A stretch of 64,000 nucleotides of DNA from JAJDXW01 sp965223775. Its GTDB lineage: Bacteria; Pseudomonadota; Gammaproteobacteria; HK1. Below, piece after piece: positions 62,619-64,000 of this stretch (its first letter is position 1; each line of letters starts with the position of its first letter). The stretch spans positions 5,518,001-5,582,000 of the forward strand of contig OZ245021.1 in NCBI GenBank assembly GCA_965223775.1, written 5' to 3'. The notes under the pieces are model-generated. The model was not told where the DNA came from, ran no database searches, and saw only the letters and a list, made by a program, of their open reading frames with translations. The position numbers were made by a program, and so were the translations under genes.

Positions 62619-63527
62619 ATGGACTTCATCTGGGGCCTCGCTCAGATCTTCGCGATCCACACGATCATCGGGCTCTCCGCCTACGTGATCCTGCTGACTG
62701 GCCAAGTCACGATGGCCCAAGCCGGTTTCTGCGCCATCGGCGCCTACATCGCGGGGATGTTGACGGTTCTCGCGGAGTGGCACATCGTCCCCGGCATGCT
62801 CGCCGGCGGCCTCGTCGCGGGCGCCCTCGCCTGCGTGGTCGGGTTCCCGGCCCTTCGCGTAAAGGGCCTCATGTTCACGGTCGCGACCCTCGCCTTCGGG
62901 GAGTTCGTCCGGCTGTTCTGGTTCAACTTCGACTACCAGGTCAGCCGGGGAGGGTTCCAGATCGGACCGCTCGGAGGCGAAGGTTTCCGCCAGATCCGGT
63001 TTTTCCCGGAGAACGGATGGACGACCCTTGACGTCGCGATCTTCATGTGGATCTGCGTCGCCGTCATCATGGCCGTCCTGTGGTGGATGGACCGCTCGCG
63101 AATCGGATCGGTGCTGCGGGCGGTCGGGGAGGACGAGCTCGCCGCCCAGTCGGTGGGGATCAACCTGACCGCGATCAAGGTGACCGCGTTCACCATCGGC
63201 GGGTTCATCGCCGGAATCGGCGGCAGCCTCTACGCGCACTACACGACCCACGTCGAGCACCTCAACTTCGGGGTGCTGCTGGCCACCTTCGCCATCGCCT
63301 ATCCGATCCTGGGCGGGCTCAGGTCCGTGGTCGGCACCCTGCTCGCGGTCCTGTTCATTCAGGGCGTGCTGGTAGAGGGCCTGCGCTTCCTCGGCGACTT
63401 GCGGAACATCCTCTTCGGCGCATTCATCGTGCTGGCGATGAACCTGCGGCCGTCGGGATTCATCGACGCGCGGGTCACCCGCGCACTCGGCCGACTGTTC
63501 CGGGTCGAGGAGCGGCGCAATGCTTGA
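62619..63527 (+). CDS. livM: ABC transporter permease, LivM-like (cluster 2)
   Basis: A 302-residue membrane permease with the LivM signature LTGQVTMAQAGFCAIGAYIA and coupling loop SVLRAVGEDELAAQSVGI. It lacks the long N-terminal extension of the cluster 1 LivM. GAGAGGGG precedes the ATG. Its end overlaps the ATPase gene by 8 bases. Confidence 0.93.
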   Translation: MDFIWGLAQIFAIHTIIGLSAYVILLTGQVTMAQAGFCAIGAYIAGMLTVLAEWHIVPGMLAGGLVAGALACVVGFPALRVKGLMFTVATLAFGEFVRLFWFNFDYQVSRGGFQIGPLGGEGFRQIRFFPENGWTTLDVAIFMWICVAVIMAVLWWMDRSRIGSVLRAVGEDELAAQSVGINLTAIKVTAFTIGGFIAGIGGSLYAHYTTHVEHLNFGVLLATFAIAYPILGGLRSVVGTLLAVLFIQGVLVEGLRFLGDLRNILFGAFIVLAMNLRPSGFIDARVTRALGRLFRVEERRNA

Positions 63528-64000
63528 GCTGCGCGGCCTGTCGAAGCATTTCGGCGGCGTCCGCGCGGTCGACGAGCTGGACATCACGGTGGAACGGGGG
63601 CAGATCTTCGGGCTCATCGGACCCAACGGCTCCGGCAAGAGCACGACCGTGAACCTCGTCTGCGGAGTGTTTCCGGTCACCGCGGGCAGCGTCTTGTTCG
63701 AGGGGGCGGAGATCACGAACAACGCGCCGCACATCGCCCTTGGAAACGGCATCGCCCGGACCTTCCAGAACATTCGGCTCTTCTCGGAGCTCACCGTCTG
63801 GCAGAACCTGTGGGTGGCCCAGAACGGCCGCGAGTCGGTACAGGCGGAAGGCTTTCTTTCGCGCTGGCTCTCGGGAGATCGGCGCCAGCGGACGTCGGTC
63901 GAGGAACAGCTCGAGTTCTCCGGGCTCACCGACAAGCGAGACGAGCTCGCGAGCAGCCTCGCGTTCGGGGAGCAGCGGCGCCTCGAGCTCGCCCGCGCCC
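63520..64000 (+). CDS. livG: ABC transporter ATP-binding protein, LivG-like (cluster 2), partial
   Basis: The first 160 residues of an ATPase with Walker A GPNGSGKST (34-42), Q-loop ARTFQNIRLF and the start of the LivG-type signature (LAFGEQRRLELARA). The gene runs off the window at 64000, before Walker B. It overlaps livM by 8 bases. A LivF-like ATPase is expected downstream. Confidence 0.92.
   Translation, partial: MLELRGLSKHFGGVRAVDELDITVERGQIFGLIGPNGSGKSTTVNLVCGVFPVTAGSVLFEGAEITNNAPHIALGNGIARTFQNIRLFSELTVWQNLWVAQNGRESVQAEGFLSRWLSGDRRQRTSVEEQLEFSGLTDKRDELASSLAFGEQRRLELARA

Overview
This window is a GC-rich bacterial chromosome segment, most likely from a member of the Pseudomonadota and plausibly a gammaproteobacterium. 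Support comes from the KYRNP-type H-NS family protein, the Pot-, Liv- and Mod-type ABC transporters, Tat and lipoprotein signals, a FitB-type PIN toxin and DUF4102-type tyrosine integrases. No rRNA or tRNA gene was seen and no species can be named. The gene content suggests a heterotroph that imports and degrades organic nitrogen and carbon compounds. Numerous extragenic palindromes and broken genes suggest a large, somewhat decaying accessory genome.

Region 1 (1-9.9 kb) looks like a genomic island. Visibly AT-richer unknown genes (18-1538 and 4646-5488) sit beside a lipoprotein/coiled-coil gene pair, a NYN/YacP-like RNase-type gene, two complete tandem tyrosine integrases plus the tail of a third, a truncated PIN gene, and an intact toxin-antitoxin pair. 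The antitoxin of that pair combines an N-terminal RHH-like segment with a C-terminal winged helix.

Region 2 (10-21 kb) is metabolic. It holds an Ldh2-type dehydrogenase, an overlapping enoyl-CoA hydratase and SDR, and a complete PotABCD-type ABC operon. Divergent from that operon is a fusion of a BtpA-type TIM barrel to an adenine-PRTase-like domain. An HTH-nucleotidyltransferase gene follows, abutting an IS3 remnant. Region 3 (21-25.7 kb) has an SDR, a Tat-exported isoaspartate methyltransferase and a membrane-embedded spermidine-synthase-like protein.

Region 4 (25.7-40 kb) is a catabolic block: a DapA-family lyase, 3-hydroxyanthranilate 3,4-dioxygenase, a full Liv-type ABC transporter, a polysaccharide-deacetylase/allantoinase-like protein, a lipase-like hydrolase, an acyl-CoA dehydrogenase, a PhyH/TauD dioxygenase pair and a frameshifted MFS transporter. 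Region 5 (40-48.7 kb) holds a GST, modABC, a gamma-glutamyltransferase, an enolase-superfamily enzyme and a cupin.

Region 6 (48.8-64 kb) starts with a minus-strand set (M20 deacylase, DUF169 protein, pterin dehydratase, FAH-family protein, CoA-transferase). The plus strand then carries a degenerate TGS GTPase, an H-NS-like protein, a three-gene split nitrile-hydratase/thiocyanate-hydrolase set, a double CoA-transferase, and a second Liv-type transporter cut off by the window end.

The most notable non-coding feature is a roughly 180-205 bp dispersed element, present three times (11174, 19741, 43802). It has about 18-bp terminal inverted repeats and an internal stem that stays complementary while its sequence changes between copies. 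REP-like palindromes cluster at 16.2, 17.8 and 44.0-44.4 kb.
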